A DNA stretch of 64,000 nucleotides from an uncultured Eubacteriales bacterium (GTDB taxonomy: Bacteria; Bacillota; Clostridia; Christensenellales; UBA1242), in assembly GCA_900552105.1 (NCBI GenBank), contig URYH01000002.1, positions 1 through 64,000 on the forward strand. The letters run 5' to 3'. The translations under genes and the position numbers were made by a program. The notes below the pieces were generated by a model. The model saw nothing but the letters and a program-made list of their open reading frames with translations. It searched no databases and was not told the origin of the DNA. Below are positions 33,636 to 42,799 of this stretch, piece after piece. The first letter of the stretch is position 1, and each line of letters begins with the position of its first letter.

Positions 33636-34407
33636 CATTGTTCTCCTCATATCTTTCAATCTCAATATCTTCAAAGTTGCTTGTTTGTCTTGCTCGAACA
33701 ACTTGCAATTTCAAAAGTTCCAAAAGTGCCAAGAAAATGTTTATAATTTCACTCTTTGTTTGGTCTTCTGCAACAAGTTCAGAAAATTTGATTTTTTCAT
33801 TAACCAAAACAGCATCTTTTATTGCTGCAATTTTTTCTGCCACAGTAAAACGGTCTCTTTCAATCTTCTTTTCTTTGATCTCAACTGTTTTTTCAAGCGT
33901 TTTTGCAAGTATGTTTGAAAACGCATCAAGAAGCCCTTCAAGTGCCATGTCTTTCAGCACAACACGATATTTGTTCGCTTGCTTGTCTGGTTCTTTATAG
34001 AAACGCGAAATATCCTCAATATTATGTAATTCTTCACTTGCCTCTTTGAATATTTTGTATTCTTGAAGTTGGCGAAGAAGTTTGGCTTCGGGGTCTTCTT
34101 CTTCCGGCAAAATTTCTTCTGGTTTTGGAAGAAGTTTTTTGCTCTTTATCTCAATCAAAGTTGCTGCAACTTCAATAAACTCGCTCGCCTTTTCCATGTC
34201 AAGTTCTGGAATTTGTTCCATATATTCAAGGTATTGCTCTGTAATTGCCGAAAGCTTGACTGTTGCAATATCAAGCTTTGCTTCTTTAATCAGATGCAAC
34301 AACAAATCCAAAGGTCCTTCAAAATTATCCAATCGCACCTTATACGCCGAAGTATCTTCAAACATTTCAGTTTGTGTTGTTTGTTCAAAATTTTCTTCCA
34401 TACTCAT
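33616..34407 (-). CDS. scpA: segregation and condensation protein A
   Basis: The kleisin of the SMC complex. It has YKVRLDNFEGPLDLLLHLIKEAKLDI at the N-terminus, LEYMEQIPELDMEKASEFIEVAATLIEIKSKKLLP, and a C-terminal winged helix (SFLALLELLKLQVVRARQ region). The ATG at 34407 overlaps the stop of the M50 protease as ATGA; 34401 is an alternative. It overlaps scpB by about 20 bp. Confidence 0.95.
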   Translation of the reverse strand: MSMEENFEQTTQTEMFEDTSAYKVRLDNFEGPLDLLLHLIKEAKLDIATVKLSAITEQYLEYMEQIPELDMEKASEFIEVAATLIEIKSKKLLPKPEEILPEEEDPEAKLLRQLQEYKIFKEASEELHNIEDISRFYKEPDKQANKYRVVLKDMALEGLLDAFSNILAKTLEKTVEIKEKKIERDRFTVAEKIAAIKDAVLVNEKIKFSELVAEDQTKSEIINIFLALLELLKLQVVRARQTSNFEDIEIERYEENNDERPNN

Positions 34408-35066
34408 CCAAAAATTAGCCCCCACAAAGAATAAAGTCCAAATATTGCATTTTGCACAACATAAATATAAACATAACCAAATAGTCCTGTCAACAACAAA
34501 ATCATAAGCACAATATAACCATAATTTCTCATGAAAGAAACATATTTGTTGTCATATTTAGCGTATGCCGCAATCGCATTAAATCCGTCGAGCGGATAGA
34601 TTGGCAAAATGTTGAAAAGTGCAAAACTAACATTCAAGAGTGCTGAACGTGAAAACAAAACATACATGAAAAAATAAAAGTAGTTGAGTTGCTGAATTTT
34701 TGCAAACCAAAACGCAATAAATGACGAAACAATTGCCAAAATTATGTTTGCAATAATCCCCGCAACAGACACCCAAAACAAGCCTTTTTTGTAGTTTCGG
34801 AATTTATTTGGATTGATAGGAACAGGTTTTGCCCAACCAAAGCCGAAAAAAATGAACATGATTGCACCCAAAAAATCCATGTGCTTGAAAGGATTGAGTG
34901 TCATTCGACCCATATATTTTGCAGTGTCGTCACCGCACTTATGCGCGATGAATGCATGAGCAAATTCATGAAAAGTGATTGCAAAAAGCATGGCAATCAA
35001 ATAAGCCAAAAAAACACAAAACAAACCAAGCCCTGAATTCTGCATACCCTGCATTTCGTTAATCAT
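34404..35066 (-). CDS. site-2 protease family membrane metalloprotease (M50)
   Basis: 220 residues with about five membrane helices. The zinc motif H-E-x-x-H appears as FHEFAHAF in the first helix, and the third ligand lies in NILPIYPLDGFNA. WAKPVPINPNKF is typical of the YwhC/rhomboid-like small S2P group. It is usually encoded beside scpA in Firmicutes. The substrate is unknown. Confidence 0.93.
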   Translation of the reverse strand: MINEMQGMQNSGLGLFCVFLAYLIAMLFAITFHEFAHAFIAHKCGDDTAKYMGRMTLNPFKHMDFLGAIMFIFFGFGWAKPVPINPNKFRNYKKGLFWVSVAGIIANIILAIVSSFIAFWFAKIQQLNYFYFFMYVLFSRSALLNVSFALFNILPIYPLDGFNAIAAYAKYDNKYVSFMRNYGYIVLMILLLTGLFGYVYIYVVQNAIFGLYSLWGLIFG

Positions 35067-35111
35067 AGTCGTTAGTATATATCAAAAGAATAATAAAAGC
35101 AAGGAAAAAAG

Positions 35112-35140
35112 AAAAACTCCGCGTCCACGCGAAGTTTTTT
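35112..35140 (-). terminator. terminator of the dacF-like gene
   Basis: AAAACTCCGCG and CGCGAAGTTTT form the stem around TCCA. It lies just past the carboxypeptidase stop on the minus strand, with T-runs. Confidence 0.85.
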
Positions 35141-35151
35141 CATGTTTTGAT

Positions 35152-36327
35152 TTATCCCCAGAATGCCCAATTGTGAATTACCTCTGAAAGCGCTTCAGAG
35201 AAATTTAATTTTTCTGCCGCATCTCTTGAAACCAATGGGATTTCAGCGACAATCTCATTATCTTTGACAATCATAACTTTTCCAACATTTTGCCCAACTC
35301 GAACTGGTGCAGGAATGTTTTCTGGCATTTCAAGTTTAATTTCAAAAACCGTGTTGCCACCTTTTTTCATGATTGCATAAAAGTCTTCAAGGCTTGAAAC
35401 ATTAACAGTTTTTGTTTTGCTTTTTTGAACACTGAGCTCGCCCAAGATGTCATTTGCGTCAAGAACTTTTTTATTGACGAAATTTGCAAATCCATAATTT
35501 AGAAGTTTTGATGTTTCATTAAATCTCGATTTGCTATCCTTTGCCCCAATAATTGTTCCAATCAATCTCATATCTCCGCGTTTTGCTGATGCAGTAAGAC
35601 AATACCCCGCTTCACTTGTTGAACCAGTTTTTCCACAATCACAACCTTTGAAATAGCGAATTAGTTTGTTTGTGTTGACAAGTCCTGTTTTTCTTCCTGA
35701 TGGATGAACAAGGTCTTCCATCCAAATTGTTGAATAATTAAAATAATCTTTGTGGGTAATAACTTCACGGTCAAGTGTTGCAATATCTTTTGCACAAGAA
35801 TATTGCATTGGAGCAGGAAGTCCTGTGCAGTTGACATAATTTGTGTCAAGCATTCCGAGTTCTTTTGCTCTTTTGTTCATAAGAGCAACAAACTCTTCTT
35901 CCGTTCCTGCAATGCGTTCAGCAAGAGCAACCGATGCGTCATTTGCTGATGCCACAATAACACTCTTCAACAAATCTTCACACTTATAATCGACATGAGG
36001 GTCAATAAACACTTGCGAGCCACCCATTCCAGATGCATTTTCACTTGTGGTTATCATTTCATCAAGACTGAGCCTTCCTGCATCAATTTCTTCAAAAGTC
36101 AAAAGAATTGTCATGAGTTTGACCATGCTGGCAACTGGGAGATGCTCTCGAGCATTTTGTTCATAAAGCACAACTTTGCTGTCATAATCCAAGAGATATG
36201 CTGCTTTGACGTCAAACTTTGCTTCTTCTTTTTCTGCTTGAACATTCATGTCGATACCAAGCAAAGCACAAGATGTTGACATTATTACAAAACATAACAC
36301 ACAACATAGGGATATAATTCTTTTCAT
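35152..36327 (-). CDS. D-alanyl-D-alanine carboxypeptidase (DacF-like)
   Basis: A second S11-family penicillin-binding protein, about 391 residues from the ATG at 36327 (AAGGAGAATGGT upstream). It has a signal peptide with cysteines near its end, the active-site S-x-x-K in ASMVKLMT, SAN in IVASANDASVALAER, and KTG in CGKTGSTSEAGYCL. Its place next to a deoB-like gene and spoIIM mirrors drm-dacF in Bacillus, where DacF acts in the forespore, so a sporulation role is likely. Confidence 0.94.
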   Translation of the reverse strand: MKRIISLCCVLCFVIMSTSCALLGIDMNVQAEKEEAKFDVKAAYLLDYDSKVVLYEQNAREHLPVASMVKLMTILLTFEEIDAGRLSLDEMITTSENASGMGGSQVFIDPHVDYKCEDLLKSVIVASANDASVALAERIAGTEEEFVALMNKRAKELGMLDTNYVNCTGLPAPMQYSCAKDIATLDREVITHKDYFNYSTIWMEDLVHPSGRKTGLVNTNKLIRYFKGCDCGKTGSTSEAGYCLTASAKRGDMRLIGTIIGAKDSKSRFNETSKLLNYGFANFVNKKVLDANDILGELSVQKSKTKTVNVSSLEDFYAIMKKGGNTVFEIKLEMPENIPAPVRVGQNVGKVMIVKDNEIVAEIPLVSRDAAEKLNFSEALSEVIHNWAFWG

Positions 36328-36370
36328 ACCATTCTCCTTCTCAAGAATAGTTTTTGAAAACAATCATATT

Positions 36371-37510
36371 TTATTCATTTGAAACGATATCTTTTAGAAA
36401 ACTTTGATTTTTCCCAATCCCAAAATAATCTTCAACAAAAGAAGCAATCTCACTTGTCGAATTGAGATTTTGGAATCTATGATTATATTTGAATGATGTG
36501 CCATATATGAGCACAGGAACATCTTGTTTTATATTTTGTCTGTTAACTAAATCTCCGCCATGGTCAGATGTTACAACAAGAACATCACCTTCATTCATCT
36601 GATTTCTGACTCGCCCAACAAATAAATCGACTTCTTCAAGACATTTTCTATAACCAAGCAAGTCACCTCTTTGCAGGAACACTTGGTCATTATCCATAAG
36701 GTTGATATATAGAAGTGCATTATCAACGCTTGCCATTGATTTGAGGAGCATTTTGCATGAAAGGTCGTTTGTTCTTGTCTGAAACACTTCATCAAACTCC
36801 CCTTCGTCAAAGTATTCAGCAATCTTACCAAATCCAACTGTTTTTATTCCACTTTCTCGAGCTAATTGAAACAAGGATTTTTGTTTTGGTTTTGAAACAA
36901 AAATTCTTGCTTGTCCGAGATTATAAAACGTATTTTGCGTCCCCGCATAAATTCTGGTTGAAATTTTCTCAATACAAAACTTGTTGTTTTTCAAAAATTC
37001 TTCAACAATAAAGTTTAATTGGTCGTGCGAATAGAGATTCTCATGACAAGTAATATTCAAAGTGTTGTCTTGTCCAATGTAACAAATTGGACAATTCGCA
37101 TCGCGTCCAAGCCTTCCAAATTCTGCAAGAACATGCACACCCAACATTTTTTTGCAACACAATATATCACTTTTGAAAGTTGTCATAAGAGCACTACGAA
37201 TTTCATCAGAAAGCGTGTCATCAAATGTCAAAAATTGCTGATTATCCAACACAACGCCAGCAATTTCCCACTGTCCCCAGAACGCATCATTTGCTGGATT
37301 TTGAATGTTTGCACGACTATAACATCCGAGGACATTATCCCCCAACTCATCGTCATTTTCTTGTATTCTTTTTAATCCCAACAGATTGAGATTGTTAACA
37401 AAACACACCATTCTATCCGTCAAATCTTTCATTGTGTTTGGTGTGTTTTGATTTGTTTTTCCGACTCCGAGTCCGCTTATGTTAACTAATATAACTTTTT
37501 TGTTTTCCAC
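36371..37510 (-). CDS. phosphopentomutase homologue, probably inactive
   Basis: 379 residues of the alkaline-phosphatase superfamily with DeoB-like order. However, the family motifs are eroded. The metal aspartate of MDSVGIG is N10 in VNISGLG. KDT-x-TGHWE, which carries the nucleophile threonine, reads NDAFWGQWE (residues 74-82). The DxDxxYGHRRD block reads NLMDNDQVFLQRGD, without the histidine. TSDHGGD is kept, but the later metal histidine (H-x-REhVP) reads NIKQDVP. The gene is intact and stands between spoIIM and dacF, where deoB/drm is found in Bacillus. A non-catalytic or sensing role is inferred. Confidence 0.8.
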   Translation of the reverse strand: MENKKVILVNISGLGVGKTNQNTPNTMKDLTDRMVCFVNNLNLLGLKRIQENDDELGDNVLGCYSRANIQNPANDAFWGQWEIAGVVLDNQQFLTFDDTLSDEIRSALMTTFKSDILCCKKMLGVHVLAEFGRLGRDANCPICYIGQDNTLNITCHENLYSHDQLNFIVEEFLKNNKFCIEKISTRIYAGTQNTFYNLGQARIFVSKPKQKSLFQLARESGIKTVGFGKIAEYFDEGEFDEVFQTRTNDLSCKMLLKSMASVDNALLYINLMDNDQVFLQRGDLLGYRKCLEEVDLFVGRVRNQMNEGDVLVVTSDHGGDLVNRQNIKQDVPVLIYGTSFKYNHRFQNLNSTSEIASFVEDYFGIGKNQSFLKDIVSNE

Positions 37511-37532
37511 AAAATCAATATATCACAGTTTT

Positions 37533-38171
37533 TTATATAACCAAAATAATTTTGCTTGAAAAAATAAACAGCAATAAAGTTTCAACAACATTCACAAGCG
37601 TGAAAAGGACAAGAAATATCAAAAACAAAACAAAGGGTTTCTTTTCTCCACCAATGCAATACGAGCCATATTTTTGCTTGTTTCGCGCACGAACAAACAT
37701 AAGAGAACAAAACGCAATCAAAAGCAAAACATTAATTAGCTGAATTGGCAAAATGATTATTATTGTCGTAAGCATTCCACTGAGCCCAAACAACAAAAAC
37801 ATAAAACAGCAATTGAGTCCAACCAGATAACTGCGTATCACAATCGCCATAATTGAAAATGGCGACAAAAGCACATTAAAAGAAGAAGCGAACACAATGC
37901 CAAGGCAAATGAGATACGACCCAAAGCGATTAAAAAACAACTCCCAAGTTCCGATTTTAGAGTTATAGAAATTCATGATGTTGTAGTTATCAAACCAAAC
38001 AGAAGAATAATTGTCAGCATTCTTTATTGCCGTAAAAACACCCGTGAGAACAGAAACAAGGGCAACAAATGACAAAACTATAAGCAAAATCTTGTGTTTT
38101 CTTATATAGTCCTTGATTCCGCCACGCGCGGATTGATAGACACCTTCGACTCCCAAGCTGAACTTCCCCAT
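37533..38171 (-). CDS. spoIIM: stage II sporulation protein M
   Basis: 212 residues with about five to six membrane helices. SpoIIM is part of the DMP complex that degrades septal peptidoglycan during engulfment. The family features are visible: FFNRFGSYLICLGIVFASSFNVLLSPFSIM and YLVGLNCCFMFLLFGLSGMLTTIIIILPIQL. It lies between spo0A-like and the deoB homologue. Confidence 0.92.
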   Translation of the reverse strand: MGKFSLGVEGVYQSARGGIKDYIRKHKILLIVLSFVALVSVLTGVFTAIKNADNYSSVWFDNYNIMNFYNSKIGTWELFFNRFGSYLICLGIVFASSFNVLLSPFSIMAIVIRSYLVGLNCCFMFLLFGLSGMLTTIIIILPIQLINVLLLIAFCSLMFVRARNKQKYGSYCIGGEKKPFVLFLIFLVLFTLVNVVETLLLFIFSSKIILVI

Positions 38172-38218
38172 ATTGTAAGATATTCAAAGGGACTTCATTT
38201 TATTTCAAAAACAATAAT

Positions 38219-38917
38219 TTAAGCAACATCAACAATAAGCAAATCAACAAGATAAAAAACAACCTCTCTTATGCTTGGCGCTTTGTGCTTTTGAAAAGTT
38301 TTATCAAACTGCTCCTTCCTGTTTTTATAAACATATGTAATTGCATTTCTAATATTTCTTTCAACGCTCGCGACAGAAGCCGAAAATCGACAAGCAAGTT
38401 TTGGATACACTTTTCCATTGAACGATTTTAGTGCCGCATTGTCACCAAGAATTTGGAGCAAGATTTCTTTAATATATGCGAATCCAAGATGTTTGGTTGA
38501 AAAACCATAGCCAATCAACATCTTCGTGATTTTTGAAGACAACTGTTCGTCTTTTTTTAGTTCTGACCTATTTACAAAATTTTGACAATCAAAAACATCC
38601 AAAACTTTATCAAGATTTGAGTAATCAACATCAATTCCACCAACAATTCCAGAATTGTTTTTTGTTGAAAAAAAGAAAACGCCCTTGAGATTAAAAACTT
38701 TTTTGTTTACAAAAGTCTTCAGCATTTCAAACGGAAGACTCACTGTGTCCAAATCAAAAATTACAAAGTCTGGCTTGAAATTCATAAGTTTTGTAAAAAA
38801 TTCATCATAATCTTTCGCGTAAGTCACATATGTGTTTGTGCTTTTGATAATTTTGTTTAAATTAAACGATAATTCAAAGTTTTTGTTGGAAAATAACAAT
38901 CCATTTTGGCAGTCCAT
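38219..38917 (-). CDS. Spo0A-like sporulation regulator with degenerate receiver
   Basis: The C-terminal ~110 residues are the Spo0A DNA-binding domain: LGFAYIKEILLQILGD, then VYPKLACRFSASVASVERNIRNAITYV, the latter holding the recognition helix. The N-terminal receiver keeps a candidate phospho-aspartate (D55 in FVIFDLDTV) but lacks the acidic pair: VADD of Spo0A is replaced by LFSN. The conserved lysine after the fourth strand also appears lost. Its position next to spoIVB is that of spo0A. It may be active without phosphorylation, or driven by a different input. Confidence 0.85.
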   Translation of the reverse strand: MDCQNGLLFSNKNFELSFNLNKIIKSTNTYVTYAKDYDEFFTKLMNFKPDFVIFDLDTVSLPFEMLKTFVNKKVFNLKGVFFFSTKNNSGIVGGIDVDYSNLDKVLDVFDCQNFVNRSELKKDEQLSSKITKMLIGYGFSTKHLGFAYIKEILLQILGDNAALKSFNGKVYPKLACRFSASVASVERNIRNAITYVYKNRKEQFDKTFQKHKAPSIREVVFYLVDLLIVDVA

Positions 38918-39011
38918 AGAGCCCTCTTTTGTGTTTTTTTTGATATAATATCATTTTATTTTACTAAAATCAAGTGTTTTTTACAAAATTATTTCAAAAC
39001 TTTTCAAATCA

Positions 39012-40238
39012 TTATATCATCATCCAATCAATATAAATTCCATACCCTTTTGTTGGGTCAGAAACAAACACATGAGTTACCGCACCAATGAGTTTTCCGT
39101 TCTGCAAAATTGGACTTCCACTCATTCCCTGAATAATTCCGCCAGTGAGGTTGAGCAGTCTTTTATCAGTCACCCGAAAAACCATACTTTTGTCTTTTGC
39201 GGTTTTTTGCTTGCTTGCCTTGATTATCTCAATGTCATAATATTCTCTTACGCCACTAACAGAACTCATGATTTGTGCTTTGCCAGGCTTTACCGCAAGC
39301 CTTCCACCCACTCCAGCAACAACATTTTCATCAACCATTCCACTCTTTTCAAGAATTTTTCCGTAAATTCCAAACTCATTGCCACCTTCAATTTCACCTT
39401 TTGCATTTTTACTGCTCAAAAACACTCCTTTGAGTTCTCCCGGCTTTCCTCTCTCACCTTTCTCTATGCCAACAACAGAACAATCATAGACTTGACCTTT
39501 TTGAATATCAATTTTTGTTCCCGTTTCCCCATCCGTCACAGGATGTCCCAGTGCACCAAAATCAAGTGTTTTTGAGTCAACATATGTCAGCGTTCCAATG
39601 CCAGTTGCATCATCTCTGACCCACAGCCCAATTTTTTTGTTTCCATTGGTGTCAAGTTGCGGTTGTAATGTGACATCAAAATTTTTTGATCCTCGTTTTA
39701 AGGTTAATTTCACACCACCTGTCACACCTTTAAGGTGGCTTGGAATGTCATTTGCATCTTTGATCGCATTTCCATCAATGTGAGTTATTATGTCCCCTGC
39801 ACAAATATTTTGATTATCGCAAACCGACACCAAACCATTTTTAGTCATAACACTATTTTTGCCGACAACAATAACACCATCTGTCTTGATTGAAAACCCA
39901 ACTGCATTTCCTCCAAGATAAACGTTTTCATCGCCAAGAATTTGGACATCAACACTTTTTATCGGAATGAGCCCAAAAAGCTTGAATGTGACTTTGCCAA
40001 TTTTTGGCTTTTCTCCTCCAACCTCAACTTGAGATTTATCAAGTGATGCATCAACAAATTTTCCAAACATGTTTTGTTCGTTAATTTTTTGCATATCTTC
40101 AAATGTCACATATGACTCATTTGAAAGGTCGCCTAAGGCTTTCACATCGACATTCAACAACATAACTGCCGCAATAATAATCAACGCCAAAAACACAACA
40201 CCAACAATCAGAAATCTTCTCTTAAATTTTTTTCTCAT
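39012..40238 (-). CDS. spoIVB: SpoIVB serine peptidase
   Basis: A forespore-secreted signalling protease (S55) that triggers pro-sigma-K processing. There is an N-terminal membrane anchor (about residues 8-28) and a PDZ domain (about 120-200, AGDIITHIDGNAIKDAND). The protease domain has the histidine in DFGALGHPVTDG and the serine in IIQGMSGSPILQNGKLIGAVTHVF. It is 408 residues long. A terminator hairpin ends right at its start codon, and the only purine-rich site (GAGG) lies in that hairpin. Confidence 0.97.
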   Translation of the reverse strand: MRKKFKRRFLIVGVVFLALIIIAAVMLLNVDVKALGDLSNESYVTFEDMQKINEQNMFGKFVDASLDKSQVEVGGEKPKIGKVTFKLFGLIPIKSVDVQILGDENVYLGGNAVGFSIKTDGVIVVGKNSVMTKNGLVSVCDNQNICAGDIITHIDGNAIKDANDIPSHLKGVTGGVKLTLKRGSKNFDVTLQPQLDTNGNKKIGLWVRDDATGIGTLTYVDSKTLDFGALGHPVTDGETGTKIDIQKGQVYDCSVVGIEKGERGKPGELKGVFLSSKNAKGEIEGGNEFGIYGKILEKSGMVDENVVAGVGGRLAVKPGKAQIMSSVSGVREYYDIEIIKASKQKTAKDKSMVFRVTDKRLLNLTGGIIQGMSGSPILQNGKLIGAVTHVFVSDPTKGYGIYIDWMMI

Positions 40239-40242
40239 AAAA

Positions 40243-40267
40243 AAACTAATCCTCGAAAGATTAGTTT
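40243..40267 (-). terminator. terminator between recN and spoIVB
   Basis: On the minus strand AAACTAATC pairs with GATTAGTTT and seven T follow, directly abutting the spoIVB ATG. It separates vegetative recN transcription from sporulation genes. The GAGG that could serve spoIVB translation is in this hairpin. Confidence 0.8.
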
Positions 40268-40284
40268 ATTTTTTTATTTGATAT

Positions 40285-41988
40285 TTATTCACAAAGTGAT
40301 TTTTTGAACTCGTCATTCTTCGTTATCAAGTCCTTTGCATACTCACACGCATTTCCTGTTAGGCTTTCGCCAAATCCCATGCCAGCAATAACTTTAACAA
40401 TTTCATCGCCTTCAAGCTTTGACACAGTCGAAATTGTTTGATTTTCAACAACATTTTTTGTCACCTTAAAGAAATGGTCGCCCATTGAAGAAACTTGCGG
40501 TAAATGTGAAATCACAAGGATTTGATTGTGGAGAGCAATCTTTGCAAGTTTTTGGGCAACAGAAATTGCGATTTGTCCGCTAATTCCCGCATCAACTTCA
40601 TCAAATACAAGCATGCCTTCATCATTTCTCAAAACATTCTTAACCGCAAGCATAAATCTGCTCATCTCACCACCCGAAATGGTTTTTGACAAACTTTTTA
40701 CCGCTTGCCCCAGGTTGGCACTAAACAAGAATTTGACATCATCAAATCCTGTTGGATTCACTCTTTCACGAGAGAATTCTTCTGCCTTTGGAGATATTTG
40801 AACTTTGAAAGTTGTGTTTTTCATTCCCAGTTCTTTGAGTTCCAAAACAACTTTATTTTCAATTTGCTCAGCCATGTTTTTTCGAAGCGATGTGAGTTTG
40901 TCACACACGGCTTTTAACTTCCCAACAATTTCGTCTTTTTGTTTTTCAAGTTTTGCAATTTCGTATTCAGCATTCAAAAGATTATCTTTTCTTTGTTTTG
41001 CATCAGAAAGATATTGCAAAACATCTTCAATCGTAGCCCCGTATTTTCGCTTGAGTTTCTTAATCACCTGTTCACGCTCAATCATGCTCTCAAGTTGTCT
41101 TTCATCAAAATATGAGGCATCACGCTCTTCTTCAAGCGTTTCGCGAATATCTTCAATCTCAAGTCTTGCGCTATCAAGCCTTTTTGCTAGCTCCCCAAAC
41201 TTTTCATCATATTTTTCAATTTCCAAAAGCAGCTTTGAACTTTGTTTGAGATTGCCTTCAACTGAAAAAGCTGAACCCATTTCCATTGTTGAAATCACAG
41301 AATTAATTGCAGACACAATTTTTTCAAAAGAGGCATTCTTTGCAATATTTTTTGCAAGTTCTTCATCTTCTCCAATTCTCAAATTTGAAGACTCAATTTC
41401 ATTTATTGAATATTCCAACAGGTCAATATCCCGCTCGCGTGTTGCTTGATCTCCACCAAGAGAATGAATTTTTTCGTCAATATCCCGACTTTCACAAAGC
41501 AATTGCCCAAGTTGATTTTTGAGTTCGTGCGTCCTTTCTTCGTCATACGAATCAAGAATCGACAAGTGATTTTTGTCATTAAGGAGAGTCATGTTTTCAT
41601 GCTGTCCGAAAATGTTGATAAGGCACGCACCCAACTCTTTAAGAAAGGTCAAAGTGACAAAGTTTCCATTGACTCTGATGTCATTTTTCCCAGAAACATT
41701 CAATGATCGCGAAACGATAATTGAATCATCAAATTCAATTCCCGCCTCAGCCAAAAGATTTTTGGCATTTTGAGAAAGTTCTGAGAATACCGCCTCAACT
41801 TTTGCTGAATTCTCGCCATAACGAATGACAATCTTGTCTGACTTTGCCCCAATAACAAAAGACAAAGCATCAATAATAATGCTTTTCCCCGCGCCAGTTT
41901 CACCCAAGAGTGAATTAAACCCATTATCAAATTCAACACTTTGATCAACAAATAATGCAAAATTTTGTAATCTTAATCTTTCGAGCAT
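40285..41988 (-). CDS. recN: DNA repair protein RecN
   Basis: An SMC-like ATPase in double-strand-break repair, 567 residues. Walker A is in LLGETGAGKSIIIDAL near residue 30, a central coiled coil runs about 160-350, the signature is in SKTISGGEMSRFMLAVK, and Walker B is in GMLVFDEVDAGISG. The C-terminal H-loop VISHLPQVSSMGD is present. It is located directly after argR, the usual Firmicute order ahrC-recN-spoIVB-spo0A. Confidence 0.97.
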   Translation of the reverse strand: MLERLRLQNFALFVDQSVEFDNGFNSLLGETGAGKSIIIDALSFVIGAKSDKIVIRYGENSAKVEAVFSELSQNAKNLLAEAGIEFDDSIIVSRSLNVSGKNDIRVNGNFVTLTFLKELGACLINIFGQHENMTLLNDKNHLSILDSYDEERTHELKNQLGQLLCESRDIDEKIHSLGGDQATRERDIDLLEYSINEIESSNLRIGEDEELAKNIAKNASFEKIVSAINSVISTMEMGSAFSVEGNLKQSSKLLLEIEKYDEKFGELAKRLDSARLEIEDIRETLEEERDASYFDERQLESMIEREQVIKKLKRKYGATIEDVLQYLSDAKQRKDNLLNAEYEIAKLEKQKDEIVGKLKAVCDKLTSLRKNMAEQIENKVVLELKELGMKNTTFKVQISPKAEEFSRERVNPTGFDDVKFLFSANLGQAVKSLSKTISGGEMSRFMLAVKNVLRNDEGMLVFDEVDAGISGQIAISVAQKLAKIALHNQILVISHLPQVSSMGDHFFKVTKNVVENQTISTVSKLEGDEIVKVIAGMGFGESLTGNACEYAKDLITKNDEFKKSLCE

Positions 41989-41997
41989 AATCCCTCA

Positions 41998-42453
41998 CTA
42001 ACAGAGCATGTCACTCAAACTTCTGCAAGCAGCAAAACATTCTTCATTTGTTGGAAAAATGAGCATCATTGTGTCATTTCCAGAAACGCTGCCCATGACA
42101 CCATCAATATTGATTTTGTCAATCATGTCACAAAGTGCGTTTGCCATTCCCTTGATTGTTTTTATCACACAAAGATTTTGAGCAGGTTTTATTGAAATGA
42201 TTGATTCTTTGATTATGTTTATGTATTTGTTCGAAACCGCTTGTTCGCCATTTTCAACAATCGCGTATTTGTATTTTCCAGTTTCTGCACTGAGGATTTT
42301 TATGAGACCAAGTTCTTTGATATCTCTTGAAATTGTCGCTTGAGTGATCTCAAAATTTGCAGCACGAAGCTGAGCAACGAGTTCATCTTGCGTTTCAATT
42401 TCCTTCATCGATATGATTTCCAAAATTTTTGATTGTCTTGTTGACCTAGCCAA
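41998..42453 (-). CDS. argR: arginine repressor
   Basis: A 151-residue hexameric regulator of arginine metabolism. The N-terminal winged helix (SKILEIISMKEIETQDELVAQLRAANFEITQATISRDIKEL region) is followed by the C-terminal arginine-binding domain with GMANALCDMIDKI and VMGSVSGNDTMMLIF. The start codon is TTG, preceded by GGAGG. Arg-box-like palindromes lie in its upstream region, suggesting autoregulation. Confidence 0.96.
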   Translation of the reverse strand: MARSTRQSKILEIISMKEIETQDELVAQLRAANFEITQATISRDIKELGLIKILSAETGKYKYAIVENGEQAVSNKYINIIKESIISIKPAQNLCVIKTIKGMANALCDMIDKINIDGVMGSVSGNDTMMLIFPTNEECFAACRSLSDMLC

Positions 42454-42512
42454 TTTTTCCTCCAGTCCTTTGTTTATAAGGGATTGCGGGTGATATGCAT
42501 AATTATAAATTT

Positions 42513-42524
42513 ATGAATATTCAT
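42513..42524 (-). promoter_or_regulatory. possible ArgR operator
   Basis: ATGAATATTCAT, a 12-bp perfect palindrome that fits the Arg-box half-site pattern (TGAAT..ATTCA), between the argR promoter and start codon. Related sequences (TGAATAAATATGCA near 42590, AATGATAATATTCAT near 42620) lie upstream. Confidence 0.5.
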
Positions 42525-42547
42525 GCCCATTTTGTGAATTTTTGATT

Positions 42548-42576
42548 ATTATACATCCTGATTTATAATTATGCAA
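42548..42576 (-). promoter_or_regulatory. promoter of argR
   Basis: TTGCAT at 42571-42576, a 17-bp spacer and TATAAT at 42548-42553. The remaining ~190 bp up to the oapA terminator are extremely AT-rich, and I see no gene in them. Confidence 0.75.
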
Positions 42577-42763
42577 GTGATTTTTGCATATTTATTCACT
42601 TATTTTTTTATGAAAAATGATAATATTCATAAACATAAATTTCATATTTATAAATATAAACGCTTATGCATGACACACTTTCACATCCCCCACCAAAAAA
42701 TTTTGCCCAAAACATAAATATTAAAAAAATTGAATGACAAAATTTTTCATGAAGCACAAAAAA

Positions 42764-42784
42764 AGAAGAGGGCTCACCTCTTCT
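42764..42784 (-). terminator. terminator of the OLE-oapA unit
   Basis: On the minus strand AGAAGAGG pairs with CCTCTTCT (8 bp), followed by seven T, 15 bp past the oapA stop. Confidence 0.88.
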
Positions 42785-42799
42785 CAAAATTTGTTTTTG

